From positions 1-28,218 of the forward strand of contig OMIS01000046.1 in NCBI GenBank assembly GCA_900299155.1: a DNA stretch of 28,218 nucleotides, given 5' to 3'. Source of the DNA: a bacterium. GTDB lineage: Bacteria > Patescibacteriota > Microgenomatia > UBA1400 > PJMF01. The position numbers and the translations under genes were made by a program. This document shows, piece after piece, positions 14,776 to 22,243 of the stretch (position 1 is its first letter; each line of letters opens with the position of its first letter). Below the pieces are notes generated by a model. That model had not been told where the DNA came from, searched no databases, and saw only the letters and a list, made by a program, of their open reading frames with translations.

Positions 14776-14943
14776 ATGCAAAGAACAAAAGAAGCAAAGC
14801 TTGCTGGACTTCCACGCTTACAAAGGTTAAGAGCCGAAAAAGCAGGTATGATGGGACAAGTACCCAGTGAGCTGGGGCGTGAACTTGACTGGGATCCATT
14901 TGATGATACTTTGCCTCAATCTGGTGAAGAATCTAACTTATAA
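14776..14943 (+). CDS. Small orphan protein; the true start is probably upstream
   Basis: From the first in-frame ATG the frame encodes 55 residues, with a basic first half (KLAGLPRLQRLRAEKAGMMGQ) and an acidic tail (ELDWDPFDDTLPQ). Coding-like sequence continues 13 codons further upstream to 14737, where codon AAG stands five nucleotides after a good SD (GAGAGG). No ATG, GTG or TTG is available there, so either the start codon has mutated, the read has an error, or the shorter form is used. No family recognised. It is the first of three small genes in a row on this strand. Confidence 0.5.
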   Translation: MQRTKEAKLAGLPRLQRLRAEKAGMMGQVPSELGRELDWDPFDDTLPQSGEESNL

Positions 14944-14963
14944 ATAATATTTTTTAAGCAGCA

Positions 14964-15476
14964 ATGAATAATCCTGAAAAATATAATGTAAGCGACTCTA
15001 TTCGGGATGTACTATCTTTTGCTGCGGATCAAGCAACCATTACCCAATTCAAACAATGGTTTGATGTCTTGTGTAAAACTTCTTCAAAGCCTGAGCTAGT
15101 TCAAAATATTCTGAATGAGATGAATATACAAGGGTGGATAAGATTTTCAATTGATTCTGAAATAGTTAAAGATACCTTAACACCACAATTTAGAATTTTC
15201 TTTCTAGGTATTGTAGCTGGTATCCATCAAAATATTGAGTTAATAGCAGTAGCTGAAGACATAACCGGAGTATCGCCACAGTATATTGTCACATTTAGAA
15301 CTATTGAGGATCAACGAATGTTTCTTCAAAGTTTAAATGACTTAGGATTAGATAGTTCTAATGATATGACATTTACTGATGGGCTTGCAGTTTATGTTAC
15401 TGATCATTGTGGAGAGTTGTTACTGCCTCCTGAACAGAACTTCTCACTTAAAATAGATGAATCAACTCTCCGTTAA
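14964..15476 (+). CDS. Hypothetical protein, 170 residues
   Basis: A soluble, acidic protein with no signal peptide, membrane span or recognised motif. Helical N-terminal half (SIRDVLSFAADQATITQFKQWFDVL) and a more strand-like second half with PQFRIFFLGIVAG and YIVTFRTIEDQRMFL. Only 20 nt separate it from the preceding small gene and 17 nt from the next, suggesting one transcript. No SD is present before its ATG. The codon choice and lower GC differ from the conserved genes. Function unknown. Confidence 0.65.
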   Translation: MNNPEKYNVSDSIRDVLSFAADQATITQFKQWFDVLCKTSSKPELVQNILNEMNIQGWIRFSIDSEIVKDTLTPQFRIFFLGIVAGIHQNIELIAVAEDITGVSPQYIVTFRTIEDQRMFLQSLNDLGLDSSNDMTFTDGLAVYVTDHCGELLLPPEQNFSLKIDESTLR

Positions 15477-15493
15477 CTAACCGAAGTTTCACT

Positions 15494-15934
15494 ATGTCAC
15501 TTACAACAGAATGTAAAGGTACTTTCTCACTTACTACTGGATGTGCTGATGTCAGATTTGATTCAAGATTGCATGTATCTGTTAGCGCGTTTCCAGAGCT
15601 GGTGGGAGAATGGTATGAGCTCATAGTTGAGTTAATTATTAATAATAATTCAGTGTTCTTAGATGGTTTATTACTTAACTGGATGGCATCGAACGCACGC
15701 GTTGTAGACTCGCCTGCTTTACAGTATGTACTGTATCTTTCTAATTCTGAACTTCAGCATCTTTGTGCCCTACTTGGCTCACATGAATTGGTAACTTTAG
15801 TTCTCAATAGTGTTACTGAATTTGTAAATGAAACAGTTCTTGCAGTTCCTGCTGTTGAAGATACTGCTACTGAAACTGGGATTACTCCATCTGCAGCTCT
15901 ATTTATTTTTGATACAGCCAGAGCTCTCCCTTAA
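15494..15934 (+). CDS. Hypothetical protein, 146 residues
   Basis: A Leu-, Val- and Thr-rich protein with a beta-like N-terminus (about 1-40), a helical middle (ELVGEWYELIVELIINNN) and alternating hydrophobic helices. No transmembrane prediction is convincing and no motif is recognised. It follows the 170-residue orphan by 17 nt, without SD, and its stop codon overlaps the -35 box of the tRNA-Cys promoter. Only three cysteine or histidine-type candidate ligands are scattered, with no catalytic pattern. Function unknown. Confidence 0.6.
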   Translation: MSLTTECKGTFSLTTGCADVRFDSRLHVSVSAFPELVGEWYELIVELIINNNSVFLDGLLLNWMASNARVVDSPALQYVLYLSNSELQHLCALLGSHELVTLVLNSVTEFVNETVLAVPAVEDTATETGITPSAALFIFDTARALP

Positions 15935-15959
15935 CAGGATGGCCAGTTGGCTTTATAAT
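15931..15959 (+). promoter_or_regulatory. Promoter of tRNA-Cys
   Basis: TTAACA (15931-15936), 17-nt spacer, TATAAT (15954-15959). Transcription would start near 15966, about 53 nt before the mature tRNA. The -35 box overlaps the stop codon of the preceding gene. Confidence 0.7.
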
Positions 15960-16018
15960 CAAGGGTTGCACTGAGAGCTGGCGGTTTTGCCAGAGCCATA
16001 CTATTTCTCAGCGGCTAT

Positions 16019-16093
16019 GGCGCGGTACCAGAGCGGTCTAATGGCCAGGTCTGCAAAACCTCGGATTCGCGGGTTCAAATCCCGCCCGCGCCT
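16019..16093 (+). tRNA. tRNA-Cys (anticodon GCA)
   Basis: The acceptor GGCGCGG pairs perfectly with CCGCGCC. The D-stem is three pairs (CCA/TGG). The anticodon loop CTGCAAA reads GCA, and the T-arm is GCGGG-TTCAAAT-CCCGC. The discriminator is T (U73), the Cys identity base. The outermost anticodon-stem pair is a C-C mismatch in this alignment. CCA is not encoded; CAC follows the discriminator. Confidence 0.94.
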
Positions 16094-16188
16094 CACTATA
16101 CTAAATATAGCCATCCCACACTTTTTATTTTATACTTACACCATGCTACAGTGCTTACCTCACCTAACTGTGTGATCTGAAGGAATGT

Positions 16189-16923
16189 ATGGAAATGCTC
16201 CGCGTATTATTGCTAAATCTGCAAAAAATTATCCTCCCACGGCGGGTGCTCATTAACCGCATATTTCTTGCAGTGGAGATACTGCTCATTGCAGCTTTTG
16301 CGGGAATACTTGTTAAAACCCTGCAAGATTACAGCTCAATGGCTCCACTATTATTTGAGGTCGGTGGCAAATTGGGAGAGATTGCGGTGGGACTATACGC
16401 CTTGACACTAATCCCAGGCATCATCACACGACTACAAGTCCTTCCACAACTGACACAACCAGTTGCTGGGATGCTGCTGCCATTTCGCAGACACCTGGGG
16501 ATTCTGATGTTTTTATGTGTCTATGTGCACATGGAGTTCACAACCTTTTTCCATCTCCTCATTCCCAATAATTTTGATACCAGCAAAATCCAATTACTAC
16601 TCTTTCAACAAATCGGGTTTGCTGCCTGGCTGTTGCTCTTACCATTATGGCTGACTTCTAATGATTTTTCACAAAAAAGATTAGGCAGATGGTGGAAACG
16701 ACTGCACCGTTTGACGTACATTGCGTTATTTTTGATTTTCATGCATACCGCGCTCGTACAAACAAACTGGATGCTGGTAATGGGAGTGGTGGGAATTTTA
16801 GAGATCGCATCTTGGATCAAAGTTTGGATGAAACGACCACAGGCACCAGCTCCAGTTGCTACTTCACCACAGACGTTTGCTCAAAAGCTTGCTGAAACTT
16901 CAGCTGCAAACTCACAAAAATAG
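16189..16923 (+). CDS. MsrQ/ferric-reductase-like heme membrane protein
   Basis: A 244-residue protein with about six membrane spans, matching the ferric reductase-like transmembrane (YedZ/MsrQ) domain. Candidate heme ligands are paired histidines in successive spans: His102 (RRHLG), His114 (YVHME), His173 (RLHRL) and His186 (FMHTA). The LPFRRHLG and LTSNDFSQKRLGRWWKRLHRLTY blocks follow the family layout of 'RR.LGL...LH' and 'LTS...LG..W..LHR..Y'. MsrQ passes quinone electrons to the periplasmic methionine-sulfoxide reductase MsrP, but no msrP is in the window, so the partner is unknown. A polar Ala/Pro-rich tail ends the protein. The start is ATG 16189 with AAGGA 4 nt before. Confidence 0.75.
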   Translation: MEMLRVLLLNLQKIILPRRVLINRIFLAVEILLIAAFAGILVKTLQDYSSMAPLLFEVGGKLGEIAVGLYALTLIPGIITRLQVLPQLTQPVAGMLLPFRRHLGILMFLCVYVHMEFTTFFHLLIPNNFDTSKIQLLLFQQIGFAAWLLLLPLWLTSNDFSQKRLGRWWKRLHRLTYIALFLIFMHTALVQTNWMLVMGVVGILEIASWIKVWMKRPQAPAPVATSPQTFAQKLAETSAANSQK

Positions 16924-16951
16924 CTCATGAAAATTCAGCCAAAAACGCATT

Positions 16952-16973
16952 GTATACCTGGCGGTATATTTTT
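16952..16973 (+). terminator. Short intrinsic terminator after the MsrQ-like gene
   Basis: TATACC (16953-16958), loop TGGC and GGTATA (16963-16968), then five T. The stem is AT-rich and weak. It would isolate miaB from the gene upstream. Confidence 0.5.
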
Positions 16974-16985
16974 CACTGTACCCTG

Positions 16986-16991
16986 TATAAT
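16986..16991 (+). promoter_or_regulatory. -10 box of miaB
   Basis: A perfect TATAAT is 11 nt before the miaB ATG. The leader would be about 4 nt, and no SD is present. The -35 is weak. Confidence 0.5.
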
Positions 16992-17002
16992 ATAGAACGC
17001 CC

Positions 17003-18160
17003 ATGAGTCAAAAAACATATTACATCCATACCTTTGGTTGCCAATCCAATAAATCTGATAGTGAACGGATTGCTGGTGACTATGAAGCACGTGGGTATAC
17101 TGAAGCTGCTGATTGGCGCGAGTGTGACGAGTTGATCGTCAATACTTGTGCAATTCGCCAGCGCGCAGAAGATAAAGCAAAAGGCTTTTTACATAATGTA
17201 CGCGTCTATTTTAACGAACAAGGAACGCAGCGACCAAAAATAATTTTGACTGGCTGTATGACGCATCACGGCCAAGAAAAATTGTATGAAATGCTGCCGA
17301 TAGTTGATGAAATTTTGCCAATAAATGAAGTGGGTTTTAATAGTGCAGCAGTGCGCAAAGATCAAAAACATGCCTGGATCCCAATCTCTACTGGCTGCAA
17401 CTCATTTTGTACGTACTGTATTGTCCCCTACTCTCGTGGTAGAGAAAAATCTCGTGACTTTGATGACATCATGGCAGAAGTAGAACGATTGGTAGCACAA
17501 GGATATGAAGAAATTACGCTGCTGGGCATGAATGTTAATTCTTGGGGATTAGAAAAACTTGGCATCGGGTTCAGAAAGTTGATGATGGAAAATAAAGAGT
17601 TTACGCGTGAAGATTTGCCAGATAATCAATCACAATATTTACCACCCACAGGCACTCCTCCGTTTGTGAAACTTTTGCAAGAAATTTCTAAATACGATCA
17701 AATTAAAACTATCCGTTTTATGACGAGTAATCCATGGGATTTTCATGACGAATTGATTGCAGAAATTGGCAGAAATAAAAAGATCGACCGCTATGTGCAT
17801 CTGCCTATTCAATCTGGCAGTGACGAAGTGTTGTATCGTATGAATCGTGGCTATACAACCAAGCGATATATAGAAGTTATCTCAAAACTGCGTGCTGCAG
17901 ATCCAAATATTGTAATAGGTACAGACATTATTGTTGGATTCCCTGGAGAAACTGATGCTGAGTTTGAAAAAACAGTGGAACTTTCCAAAGAGATGAACTG
18001 GAAAATTGCATTTGTAGCGATCTACTCTCCTCGTCCTGGTACCGCTAGCTGGCGCATATATCCAGACGACATCCCACATGCAGTGAAAAAAGAACGCTGG
18101 GAAATTTTAGACACTTTAATTAACAAAAGTAACTTATCTGTAAGACCTGTGGTTGTATAG
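17003..18160 (+). CDS. miaB: tRNA-2-methylthio-N6-isopentenyladenosine synthase, TRAM-less
   Basis: A 385-residue radical-SAM methylthiotransferase that adds the 2-methylthio group to i6A37 of tRNAs. The N-terminal UPF0004 domain supplies the auxiliary cluster cysteines: Cys13 (FGCQ), Cys49 (NTCA) and Cys85 (TGCM). The radical-SAM CxxxCxxC is Cys132, Cys136 and Cys139 (GCNSFCTYCIVPYSRGRE). The radical-SAM barrel is complete through IGTDIIVGFPGET and YSPRPGTA. The protein stops about 20 residues after the KKERW helix, so the C-terminal TRAM RNA-binding domain of usual MiaB (about 440 residues) is absent. No continuation is seen in another frame downstream. miaA follows 120 bp later, placing both steps of the pathway together. 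Confidence 0.92.
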   Translation: MSQKTYYIHTFGCQSNKSDSERIAGDYEARGYTEAADWRECDELIVNTCAIRQRAEDKAKGFLHNVRVYFNEQGTQRPKIILTGCMTHHGQEKLYEMLPIVDEILPINEVGFNSAAVRKDQKHAWIPISTGCNSFCTYCIVPYSRGREKSRDFDDIMAEVERLVAQGYEEITLLGMNVNSWGLEKLGIGFRKLMMENKEFTREDLPDNQSQYLPPTGTPPFVKLLQEISKYDQIKTIRFMTSNPWDFHDELIAEIGRNKKIDRYVHLPIQSGSDEVLYRMNRGYTTKRYIEVISKLRAADPNIVIGTDIIVGFPGETDAEFEKTVELSKEMNWKIAFVAIYSPRPGTASWRIYPDDIPHAVKKERWEILDTLINKSNLSVRPVVV

Positions 18161-18208
18161 TGCACATATTTCACCCATTCAGCTTAATAGCACATCTCCT
18201 AGGTGCGA

Positions 18209-18214
18209 TATAAT
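18209..18214 (+). promoter_or_regulatory. Possible -10 box upstream of miaA
   Basis: A perfect TATAAT lies in the miaB-miaA gap, 66 nt before the miaA ATG. No good -35 is visible. Confidence 0.35.
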
Positions 18215-18280
18215 ACCTCGTAGTAATTTACAAAATTTCTATAGTATTTTTTGATCATGTGTGTCTAACAACTAAAAAAT

Positions 18281-19372
18281 ATGCAGCCACAACTTCTCCC
18301 AATCATTTCAATTGTGGGTACCACTTCAACTGGTAAAAGTGAAGCTGTATTCTTACTCGCAGAGTATGTTTTAGAAAAAAAACTTACCACAGGAGTGGTG
18401 ATTATTTCTGCTGACTCCAGGCAAGTATACGAAAATCTAGAAGTTTTAACGGGTGCAGATATTCCTGACGGCTATGTGACTGGAGCTGCTGATTTTGACC
18501 AAAGCACTTTAGCAGATGAAAGTGCACAAAAAATCCCAGAAAAATATTTTTATAAAATAACTGAGCGTGGAACAATTGAAGTATATGGCATCAGTATGCT
18601 TTCACCATTTGAAGAATGGTCGGTGGGGAGATTTAGTGAGTATGCACAAACCATAATCACCTGTGCTCAGGATGCTGGAAAAGCAGTATTTGTAGTGGGC
18701 GGTACTGGACTGTATCAGCAGCATGTACTCACGACTGATCCACGATTAAACATTCCACCAAACCCTGAACTGAGAGAAAAACTACAAACTTTAAGTGTTC
18801 AAGAGTTGCAACATGAGCTGCAAAGTATGAACGCAGATTATTTTGAACAAATGAATAATTCTGATCGACATAATCCACGAAGATTACAACGGGCGATAGA
18901 AGTGGAACGTGCGCTTCAGTATTTGCAAGAAACCGATCCAGAAACATTTGATTTATTTTTGGAGCAACAGCACGCAGCACGCCAAAACGAAGTTGTAGAA
19001 ACACAGAAACATGTGTACATAGGATTACAAGTTTCACTTGATACATTGCATCAAAAAATTACCAAACGAGTTATGGATAGATTTGAACATGGTGCAGTCC
19101 AAGAAGTCGCACAACTGCTTGCAAACGCACAAGAAAAAAATACACCACTCAGTCCGCAGGCTGCTACAACGCTAGGTTTTGCTGAAATACAAAGATTTTT
19201 AGAACATGAAAGTACAGCGGAAAAGTGTATAGAACTGTGGGTACAAGCAGACTTTGGGTATAGCAAACGGCAGTTAACCTGGTGGAAAAAATATGGCTCA
19301 GTGAGTTGGATCAATCGTGAAGCAACTGATTGGTATACACAACTCTTGGAGGTTTTTAAAACTAAAATTTAA
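18281..19372 (+). CDS. miaA: tRNA dimethylallyltransferase
   Basis: A 363-residue enzyme that transfers dimethylallyl from DMAPP to N6 of A37, producing i6A37, the substrate of the neighbouring MiaB. The P-loop is GTTSTGKS at residues 13-20. SADSRQVYENLEVLTGADIP follows, the family's substrate-binding block. VVGGTGLYQQHV and later NPRRLQRAIEV are the other hallmarks. It is somewhat longer than the 300-residue norm, with extra sequence between the DSRQVY block and GGTGLY. No SD is seen before the ATG. The next gene begins 15 nt after the stop. Confidence 0.93.
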   Translation: MQPQLLPIISIVGTTSTGKSEAVFLLAEYVLEKKLTTGVVIISADSRQVYENLEVLTGADIPDGYVTGAADFDQSTLADESAQKIPEKYFYKITERGTIEVYGISMLSPFEEWSVGRFSEYAQTIITCAQDAGKAVFVVGGTGLYQQHVLTTDPRLNIPPNPELREKLQTLSVQELQHELQSMNADYFEQMNNSDRHNPRRLQRAIEVERALQYLQETDPETFDLFLEQQHAARQNEVVETQKHVYIGLQVSLDTLHQKITKRVMDRFEHGAVQEVAQLLANAQEKNTPLSPQAATTLGFAEIQRFLEHESTAEKCIELWVQADFGYSKRQLTWWKKYGSVSWINREATDWYTQLLEVFKTKI

Positions 19373-19375
19373 TGA

Positions 19376-19381
19376 TACACT
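19376..19381 (+). promoter_or_regulatory. Extended -10 box of the PerM-family gene (leaderless)
   Basis: TACACT preceded by TGA (TGnTACACT) ends 6 nt before the ATG at 19388. There is no SD. The identical hexamer at identical distance precedes comM. Confidence 0.45.
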
Positions 19382-19387
19382 GATGGT

Positions 19388-20398
19388 ATGTTGCTTCTTT
19401 TTAATAAAACAAAGATAAGTGGTTTGAACCCAAGCACAATTGTGTTTAGTGTATTCTTTATTCTAGGGTTATATTTTTTGTATCAAATTCGTGACATCTT
19501 AGTTTTGCTCTTCTTGGCCTTTATTATAATGGTGGCACTTCGGCCAATTAGTAAAAAGTTTCAGCAATATTTAAGAATGTCTGTTCCAATGAGCATATTT
19601 CTCTCATATGTACTGCTCATTTGTATAATTATCACGTTTATTGCAGTTCTCGTTCCTCCGTTGTTAGGGCAGTTATCAGGTCTAATTTCCTTAATCAATT
19701 TACCAGGATTACAGGGGCAGATTTCAGAATTTAAGTTTACAGTTACTGAATTGGGTGAGCTGGCTGGTCGAGTGGGAACTTCGGTAGGTGCCATATTTTC
19801 TGTAATTGGAACGACCTTCAGTTCAATTTTCACATTCTTCACTTTACTTGTTTTATCATACTTTTTACTCGCTGAACGAGAACAACTGCCTCAAAAATTA
19901 TCTTGGATTATTAAAACTCCAGAACAGAAACATAAACTCACCAAGCTACTTGATATGGTTGAAGAACAACTGGGAGGTTGGGTGCGCGGTGAATTAATAC
20001 TGATGTTGATCATTGGTATACTTACCTTTATTGGCCTTACTGCCTTGGGAGTCCCGTATGCATTACCACTCGCCATCTTGGCTGGATTATTAGAGATTGT
20101 GCCAAATATTGGCCCTACGATTGCTGCTGTTCCTGCTATAGCAATTGCTTTTCTCTCAAATGGATGGGTGGCAGCAGTGGCCGTATTGATCCTCAATTTG
20201 GTCGTACAGCAGTTGGAGAATAATTTATTAGTGCCTAAAGTTATGAAGGCATCAGCTAATGTGAATCCATTAGCTTCAATTATTGCAATCTTAGTAGGTC
20301 TCAAACTTGGTGGAGTGATGGGTGCACTACTAGGTGTGCCATTGTATATCGTGGCTCGCACTGTCTACTTCACGTACTTCTACGAGCACAGGTTATAA
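19388..20398 (+). CDS. AI-2E/PerM-family membrane transporter
   Basis: A 336-residue polytopic protein of the AI-2E transporter (UPF0118/PerM) family. It has an N-terminal pair of spans (about 15-50), a third span near 65-90, an amphipathic middle region, and a C-terminal block of four spans. The family-typical features are visible: GELILMLIIGILTFIGLTALGVPYALPLAILAGLLEIVPNIGPTIA (about residues 200-245 in outline) with the EIVPNIGP core, and a later GLKLGGVMGALLGVPLY. The substrate is not predictable. Members include reported Na+/H+ antiporters and a quorum-signal exporter. The gene converges on a minus-strand orphan 11 bp away. Confidence 0.88.
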   Translation: MLLLFNKTKISGLNPSTIVFSVFFILGLYFLYQIRDILVLLFLAFIIMVALRPISKKFQQYLRMSVPMSIFLSYVLLICIIITFIAVLVPPLLGQLSGLISLINLPGLQGQISEFKFTVTELGELAGRVGTSVGAIFSVIGTTFSSIFTFFTLLVLSYFLLAEREQLPQKLSWIIKTPEQKHKLTKLLDMVEEQLGGWVRGELILMLIIGILTFIGLTALGVPYALPLAILAGLLEIVPNIGPTIAAVPAIAIAFLSNGWVAAVAVLILNLVVQQLENNLLVPKVMKASANVNPLASIIAILVGLKLGGVMGALLGVPLYIVARTVYFTYFYEHRL

Positions 20399-20409
20399 AT
20401 ACTGTTAAT

Positions 20410-20985
20410 TTAAATTTCTTTTATTGAAATTTGTAGTGACCATTTTGAAGCTTGATCTAATCTCCCAACGACTAAACGAGGGGTTGAAACAGTAATACCT
20501 GGGAAAAGTAACTTTGGGTCCCGTTTCAACATCTCAACAAGTTCTAGGCCAAATGAGTGAGCTACAGTATCATTTTGAAGATTATCTGGAAAATGTGTGA
20601 TCGTAAATGCATGTAAAGGAATTGTTACTTCCTTTTCACCATTACAATAAGCCTGATACAGTTCTAGTGATAAATATGCAAATCGGGCTTGATACTCAGA
20701 CCGTACCGATACTATGCGTTCTAATAAAGTATATAAAATGAGAAATTTGTGAAAATTTTTAGTATCGCGTGGTTCAGCTATATGTGCAAGCAAATTCAAT
20801 CTTAAGTTAGCAATCAGATTCTCAATTGGTTGTGATATTTGTGCTGGCCTTTCATAAAAATTAATATAAAAAGGAAACTTACCTAGATTTTCAAGTTGTT
20901 GCAGCAGTTCTGTGAATGTTTCAGTAGGAGCGTATTGCTCAAAGATTGGGCTACCAGTTGGGGTTCTTTCGGCGGTTTGTGTCAT
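20410..20985 (-). CDS. Hypothetical protein, 191 residues
   Basis: A soluble protein without signal peptide, membrane span or recognised motif. It contains a helical core (QPIENLIANLRLNLLAHIAE, NFHKFLILYTLLERIVSV) followed by mixed segments and a C-terminal strand-like part ending SLQISIKEI. One cysteine only. The ATG at 20985 follows a TACACT box (11 nt) in a promoter with TTGCCA and a 17-nt spacer, and no SD is seen. It has no same-strand partner: it converges with the PerM-family gene and is divergent from rnpB. Function unknown. Confidence 0.7.
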   Translation of the reverse strand: MTQTAERTPTGSPIFEQYAPTETFTELLQQLENLGKFPFYINFYERPAQISQPIENLIANLRLNLLAHIAEPRDTKNFHKFLILYTLLERIVSVRSEYQARFAYLSLELYQAYCNGEKEVTIPLHAFTITHFPDNLQNDTVAHSFGLELVEMLKRDPKLLFPGITVSTPRLVVGRLDQASKWSLQISIKEI

Positions 20986-20996
20986 GCCGAGAATAT

Positions 20997-21025
20997 AGTG
21001 TAATCACTTGTGATATATTTGGCAA
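20997..21025 (-). promoter_or_regulatory. Promoter with internal palindrome, for the 20985 orphan
   Basis: On the minus strand TTGCCA (21020-21025), 17-nt spacer, TACACT (20997-21002). The spacer contains ATCAC-TT-GTGAT (21003-21014), a perfect inverted repeat that could be an operator. Confidence 0.5.
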
Positions 21026-21097
21026 TTGGTGAAATGTTGCGATACTACTGAATTATCTGATTTTTGTTCTTGAAGAGCTGTTTCGTAGTAAATCGAG

Positions 21098-21103
21098 TAT
21101 AAT
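21098..21103 (+). promoter_or_regulatory. -10 box of rnpB
   Basis: TATAAT lies 7 nt before the predicted 5' end of the RNase P RNA, exactly the expected start distance. The -35 is not convincing. Confidence 0.65.
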
Positions 21104-21110
21104 ACTTGTG

Positions 21111-21481
21111 CTGCATGATCGAGTGATGGCTTGTGCACTACGGCTAGTAGTAGACACAAGAGGAAAGTCCGGACAGCAGAGTGTAGGATGTCCTGGGAAC
21201 CAATACTTGTGAAAGTACTTGGGGCTCAGGAGACACGATTGCTTTTGTAATCGTGGCCAGTGAGAGCAACAGTGACGAATCCCTTCAGTGGGAGTGAAAC
21301 GCCGATGAAGTAGTAGTAATACTATGGAGGACAACTATCAGTTCTGCTGATAGACGTGGCAATCCTCTCCGCTGCAACCAGCGATCTTCACCATAATGTA
21401 GACACTCGCTTTCTTGGTGATAATGGCCTGGGCATAGATAGATCATCACATAAAACAGAATCCGGCTTATGGGTCATGCAG
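21111..21481 (+). ncRNA. rnpB: RNase P RNA (bacterial class A type)
   Basis: The catalytic RNA that trims tRNA 5' leaders. Ends are set by P1: CTGCATGA (21111-21118) pairs with TCATGCAG (21474-21481). The most conserved core, GAGGAAAGTCCGGAC (21160-21174), and the closing ACAGAATCCGGCTTA (21455-21469) form P4 and flanks. Other hairpins include TAGTA-GTAA-TACTA (21311-21324) and CTATCAG/CTGATAG near 21335-21355. A hairpin AGCGA/TCGCT (21380-21384 with 21406-21410), which I take as P15, has no GGT in its loop; TGTAG stands where GGTAG would be expected. The length of about 371 nt is normal. Helix assignments beyond P1 and P4 are by eye. Confidence 0.93.
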
Positions 21482-21501
21482 TACTTAAAAATGACCTGAG
21501 T

Positions 21502-21530
21502 TTCACATTTTTCCGGTTCCGAGGTATACT
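21502..21530 (+). promoter_or_regulatory. Promoter of the TM-helix protein and uppP
   Basis: TTCACA (21502-21507), an exact 17-nt spacer, TATACT (21525-21530). The leader of about 15 nt carries an AAGGA SD before the 21552 ATG. Confidence 0.7.
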
Positions 21531-21551
21531 TGACACTAGATAAGGAACACT

Positions 21552-22238
21552 ATGGAATATTGGTACAATTCTCTCCTGATGGCTGCCAGTCAAGGTATGC
21601 AGGAAGTCGTCGTGTATCTCCCTAAAATTTTGACTGCATTACTGATTCTAATTGTGGGTGCTGGTCTCGCACGGTTACTTCGTCGTGGAGTAGTTAAGTT
21701 TTTTGAGAGTATAAAAGTTTCACACGCTATTCAAAATACACCAGTCGAGCTATTTTTAAAAAATGCCGAGTTGAGTACCCGTTTGGAAGTAATCATCGGT
21801 TCAGTTATCTACTGGTTGATGATGCTGATAGTGATTCATACCACTGTTTCCGTCTTGGGACTGACTTCCTTATCCTTTATTTTAGAGCGGATTTTGGCAT
21901 ATTTACCGCATATAATTTCCGCAATCTTAATCTTATTTATTGGTATTGTGATCTCTGGAATTGTGGAAAGTTTAGTTAAAGGCTCGATCCGCAGTATCGA
22001 TGGACGCAGTGCCCGATTGCTGGGCAAAGTTTCGAGTTATTTGGTGTTGGTCCTCACCATTATGGTGGCGGTTTCTGAGCTGGGCATTGCTAGCCAGTTT
22101 ATGATAATTCTATTTATGGGATTTGTGGGAAGCATCGCACTGGGTTTTGGGTTGGCACTGGGGTTGGGCGGGCAGCATTTAGTTAAGAAATTGCTTGATG
22201 ACTGGTATTCTAGTTATACAAAGCAGACGAAAGAATAA
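21552..22238 (+). CDS. Small MscS-like TM-helix protein
   Basis: A 228-residue integral membrane protein with five spans (about 18-42, 80-105, 112-140, 155-180 and 185-215). Two segments, LPKILTALLILIVGAGLARLLRR and LPHIISAILILFIGIVISG, repeat the 'conserved TM helix' pattern (PF05552) found in mechanosensitive-channel relatives. The last span, SIALGFGLALGLGGQHLVKKLL, resembles the MscS pore helix with its Gly/Ala packing. The cytoplasmic beta domain of true MscS is missing, so channel function is unproven. The ATG has an AAGGA SD. uppP begins 5 nt after the stop. Confidence 0.75.
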   Translation: MEYWYNSLLMAASQGMQEVVVYLPKILTALLILIVGAGLARLLRRGVVKFFESIKVSHAIQNTPVELFLKNAELSTRLEVIIGSVIYWLMMLIVIHTTVSVLGLTSLSFILERILAYLPHIISAILILFIGIVISGIVESLVKGSIRSIDGRSARLLGKVSSYLVLVLTIMVAVSELGIASQFMIILFMGFVGSIALGFGLALGLGGQHLVKKLLDDWYSSYTKQTKE

Positions 22239-22243
22239 CCAGT

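Noticed and set aside
19891..20361. Antisense frame of 156 codons in the PerM-family gene
   Set aside because: It mirrors a conserved membrane protein; there is no start signal.
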